Assembly: GCA_028564675.1 (NCBI GenBank)
Contig: JAOVVO010000073.1
Coordinates: forward strand, 62,001 to 126,000
Source: Onchocerca lupi
Lineage: Eukaryota > Nematoda > Chromadorea > Rhabditida > Onchocercidae
Length of the DNA: 64,000 nt
Direction: 5' to 3'
Both the position numbers and the translations under genes were made by a program. Below are positions 60,816 through 64,000 of the stretch, in pieces (the stretch's first letter is position 1; every line of letters starts with the position of its first letter). The notes below the pieces were generated by a model that saw only the letters and a program-made list of their open reading frames with translations, searched no databases and was not told the DNA's origin.

Positions 60816-61085
60816 GATATATGTAAAGTTCTATTACATATGATGATTAACACGATCGGACATAATAACTTTTTTACTTTTGTTACTGCTGAAAAATTTT
60901 TACTGTTGAATAACTTAACTGCCTTGTCAGATTCTTTAGATCGCAACCACAAAAATATTATTGCTCAATTGTAACGATGCTCGTGAAATATTGAGGAAAA
61001 TGATGTTGCCATTGCGATCAATGGTAATGATATATTAATGGCGCCATTCCTCAAGTTCAAACTGTCGAGTGTCTATTGATTAAGA
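60800..61085 (+). pseudogene. Possible second decayed coding fragment, unidentified
   Basis: One frame reads IVFIDDICKVLLHMMINTIG through FTFVTAEKFLLLNNL and DRNHKNIIAQL. It crosses two stops and continues NIEENDVAIAINGNDILMAP to a third stop near 61077. The same frame keeps protein-like composition on both sides of the stops, which suggests a dead gene directly after the ALDH fragment. I cannot identify the family, and chance is possible. Confidence 0.3.
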
Positions 61086-61089
61086 ATCT

Positions 61090-61825
61090 ATTGTTCATGG
61101 CGAAATTGAGCAAAACTCTCGGATTGATACTTTTATCATATTAATTCATCCTATTAAGTACTTTCAGAGATCTGAATAAATTCAAACAGAAATTCTTGAT
61201 TTGAAACGAATATTTTTCCATCATTCAATCAAAAATCTTACTATACACAAGAAAAAAATAAGTTAATTAAGGAAAAAAAAAGATAATGATTTTGGAATAC
61301 TCCCAAGTGGGAAACAACGATATAAAGAGATCAAAAAGCAAATTAAGAATAGAAAGATCCAATGGTCTTTCATATAGAAAAAAAAAGTAATTTTTTTTAA
61401 CCCATAATAAAAAAAAGAATTTTAATGAGAACAATTTCTATCTTCGGAAAAAAAAACAAAATTAAGGTATTCCAAACAAAATATTTGTTCACTGATAAGA
61501 AGTTGATTAAAATCAACAACAAAAAGTAACTATTTATATTTAGTTACTAGGAAAAACATCATCGCGCTAAGATAATTTAGTTACCGGGAAAAACATCATC
61601 GTGCTAAGCTAATGACAAATAACATTAGAAAAAAAAAATAGATGGCTTCATTAAAGATCTAAAGACCTACATTGAATCAATTATTTACATATTTAGTTTT
61701 TCTTTTAATTTAAGCAATTTTTTATTCCAAAATATATTTTAAACTTTCTCTAGAAATTTTTAAATAAGAAAAGATATGATGAATTTATGCCTATTGAGAA
61801 TTTCACTGAAAAATTAAAAAGTATT
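61090..61825. other. Intergenic, nothing recognised
   Basis: AT-rich sequence that includes a tandem pair of about 45 bp around 61540-61610 (two copies of TTAGTTAC-x-GGAAAAACATCATCG-GCTAA). It should hold the 3' UTR of the phosphatase gene. Confidence 0.45.
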
Positions 61826-62976
61826 TCAATCGTACGGTGGTAATCCCATACTCTCCGGTTTAAATTCTTCGAAGCTCTTCAGAATATACCCAATTTTATC
61901 AATCACTTCTTCAGGTGGTTTCATATATGACATATCGGGAATCATAACAACTTGCATACCAGCAGCAATGGCTGATCGAACACCATTTGCTGAATCTTCA
62001 AATACCAAAACATTCACAGCATTTTTTGCTTTTTCTTTAAATCGATTCATTGTAGCCAAAAATGGATCCGGAGCTGGCTTCCCACGTTTGATTTCCGGGT
62101 CATCTCCAGCCAAAACCTTAATTAATCAATTTTTGCCAAAAAATTATGAAAATTGTAGAATAGAAATGAGCATTTTGCCCTTCTTGATTATTTTACACAA
62201 TGCTTAACTTTTCATAAACAAAGTAGAAGGAAAAACTTACAATTAAAGGAATCAAACTGAATAATTCCGGATGCATAGCCGTCTTTACATTAAATTCAAT
62301 TTTATTCGAACTAGTACATACGGCCATATGTATCTTATGCTTTGCTAAATGTCGTACCAATCGCATAACGCCAGGAATGATTGGACATTTGGGCATAAAT
62401 TCATCGGCTAACGTATTATACTGTTTACGATATTCTTCAATTGAAAGTTGTCCTTCCATATCAAACTGAAATGTTATCTTGTGGCATAAAATTAAAAAAA
62501 AAAAAAAAAAAGAAAAGTATATCAAATGTTTGAGTGAGTAGATCATATGAAATAAATGAAAATTTTGAAAGGACGTGTTGGAATAAAAAATTCAGAAAAA
62601 TGTTCGAATCCAATAAAATTATACTATCATTTGTTTGAACCATAAAAGTTTCATTTTTATTTCTCACAGTAATTAGCTTCCTTATTCAATATTTTATCAC
62701 AGCTTTGAATAAATATTGCTTTATAAAACTCAGCAAACACTGCAATAATTCCGAAATTTTAAAATTTAATTAAAAAATTGAAATTACATGCTGAATGAGG
62801 AATGGTGCACTGCTTGCTATCGGTGTCCCCGTAATTCGTAGCATTAGCTCAGGAGTGAAAGTTTTCCCATATTTGCTCCAAAGTCTCTGGTATATTTGGA
62901 AGTTAACACGCTCCGAATCAATCAATACACCATCCAAATCGAAGATTACATGCGTTATTTTTGGTCGTGAATTCAT
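61826..62976 (-). CDS. HAD-family phosphatase, HDHD1/pseudouridine-5'-phosphatase-like
   Basis: Three exons (62788-62976, 62241-62465, 61826-62116), all in phase 0, give 705 nt and 234 aa, close to the length of human HDHD1. HAD motif I is FDLDGVLID (catalytic Asp13 and Asp15). Motif II is CTSSN in the second exon. Motif III is the Lys in EIKRGKPAPDPF. Motif IV is VFEDSANGV, followed by AAGMQVVMIPD. The C-terminus ESMGLPPYD also follows the HDHD1 pattern. This subgroup removes phosphate from small sugar or nucleoside phosphates such as pseudouridine 5'-phosphate in the cytosol, but the exact substrate cannot be read from sequence. All catalytic residues are present. There is no signal peptide. 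The start codon is the first in-frame ATG upstream of motif I. Confidence 0.88.
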
Positions 62977-63916
62977 TGATTTGAAAAATCTTGAGATTTT
63001 CTATAAATTTAAATTCGAAAACTTTCAAATTTTCAGAACTTTGCCATTACGAGAGAATAATCTAGTCATGACTATAAGTATATGCTTAATTAATCTATCT
63101 TTCAATAGTAACAAATAACTATTAAAAAAAAAAAAAAAAATTCATAACGGATTCGTTCAAGTCAATATCAGAATATCTACCAGAAACTTCCCGCTGCTAT
63201 CGGACAACTGTTGCTATGGCATTATTGATTTATACCAGAATTAAGTAGTATCATTCATCGAGAGAAATGGATGGAGTTTGACTCAAAATGATTAGGCCTT
63301 GGATAAGTCTATCTAGGATCGAAAGATTGATAAGATGAGAGAGAACGGAAGCTTAAGAATGAAAGAGAATGAAATAGTGTGGAATAACTGGAGAGAACAG
63401 AGATAAATAGGATTCGTTAGGGCTGAAGGAGGTTTAAAATCGCGAAGGAATTCCGCTTCTTTTTTTTTTTTTTTTTTTCTGTAGGAAGAAAAGAAGGTGA
63501 GTATTTTGTGATGGATAGCGCAGTAGAGATTAAAAATTTAAAAGCCATGGGAAATTAGGAAATATTTTAGAACATTGATTTGGCATATGCATAATCTAGA
63601 GAACGAAGAGAAGAGAAAAGGAAAATATCTGAAAATTGCTTGTCAGAATTTATTATTTGATTTAATTTTAGCTTGATTTCATCATTTTTCTTCATTTTGA
63701 CCCAACGATGTTGATTGCAAGTTGGACGTGTTGTGGAAATTAGAAATATGTCAAGTGAGATCATAAGTTTGGATAGGTTAGTTGGCACTTTTATTGATTT
63801 CATCTTTCTTATCATTTTATTTCCGACATATCAGACATACTCACACGTCTATTCATATATATTTTTGCATAAATATAGCAGAATTTACATATATTTACAT
63901 ATATATATATATACAT

Positions 63917-63956
<40 letters not shown>

Positions 63957-64000
63957 TCAGTTACCATTTTTAGGTTTTTCATCTTCTAAAAAGGATTTCC
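62977..64000. other. Upstream flank of the phosphatase gene, non-coding
   Basis: I see no supported exon on either strand. There is a poly(A) run at about 63123-63141, a poly(T) run at about 63459-63478 and the TA repeat described separately. The region should contain the promoter of the phosphatase. Confidence 0.45.
63895..63954. repeat. (TA)n microsatellite
   Basis: An almost uninterrupted TA dinucleotide run at 63919-63953, preceded by shorter TA blocks from 63890. Confidence 0.9.

Noticed and set aside
1..64000. CRISPR arrays, rRNA, tRNA or bacterial operon structure
   Set aside because: No regularly spaced identical repeats, no rRNA-like conserved stretches, and no convincing T-loop plus A-box pairs were found by eye. 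A covariance-model scan would be needed to exclude a tRNA fully.

Overview
The window looks like nuclear DNA of a parasitic nematode, most likely a spirurid or filarial worm. It is very AT-rich. Its genes are split into many short exons with GT/AG introns, and exons are preceded by TTTTCAG- or TTTTTAG-type acceptors that could also take a spliced leader. One gene is a moulting-cycle (MLT-10/DUF644) protein, a family known from nematodes. Species assignment is inference. Almost every real protein here is spread over exons too short to stand out as long open frames, so the gene models below were assembled by hand from splice sites, reading phase and protein similarity.

Layout. (1) 1-533, plus strand: the 3' end of a Thr/Ser-rich surface-type protein with a C-terminal hydrophobic tail, encoded in tandemly duplicated mini-exons. 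(2) 1768-40967, minus strand: one giant gene of about 67 exons. The joined exons give 7,302 nt (2,433 codons plus stop) with no phase conflict. The protein starts with a domain resembling the TDP-43 N-terminal oligomerisation domain. It continues as about 2,000 residues of predicted coiled coil built on a duplicated exon that encodes a W-x-L-G-E-H-R-Q-W-L motif. It ends in an AMPK-beta-type glycogen-binding (CBM48-like) domain. I cannot name this gene, and it is the most unusual thing in the window. Its largest introns hold transposon debris, including a decayed Helitron helicase at 19.4-20.95 kb. (3) 41-52.4 kb: a gene desert with LTR-like and Helitron-like fragments in its right half. (4) 52419-56411, minus strand: a nine-exon MLT-10-like gene of about 720 residues with a signal peptide, a DUF644 region and an SPS-type proline repeat tail. 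(5) 56.4-61.8 kb: repeats, a long fold-back palindrome, and a decayed aldehyde-dehydrogenase fragment resembling non-phosphorylating GAPDH (GAPN). (6) 61826-62976, minus strand: a three-exon HAD-family phosphatase of 234 residues, closest by motifs to HDHD1/pseudouridine-5'-phosphatase. (7) 63-64 kb: non-coding, with a TA microsatellite.

The genes do not form an obvious pathway. The three complete ones lie on the same strand but look independent. The shared theme of the flanks is mobile DNA: at least eight copies of a Helitron-end-like repeat, three copies of an LTR-like promoter segment, and an imperfect duplication of about 0.5 kb that brackets the MLT-10-like gene.
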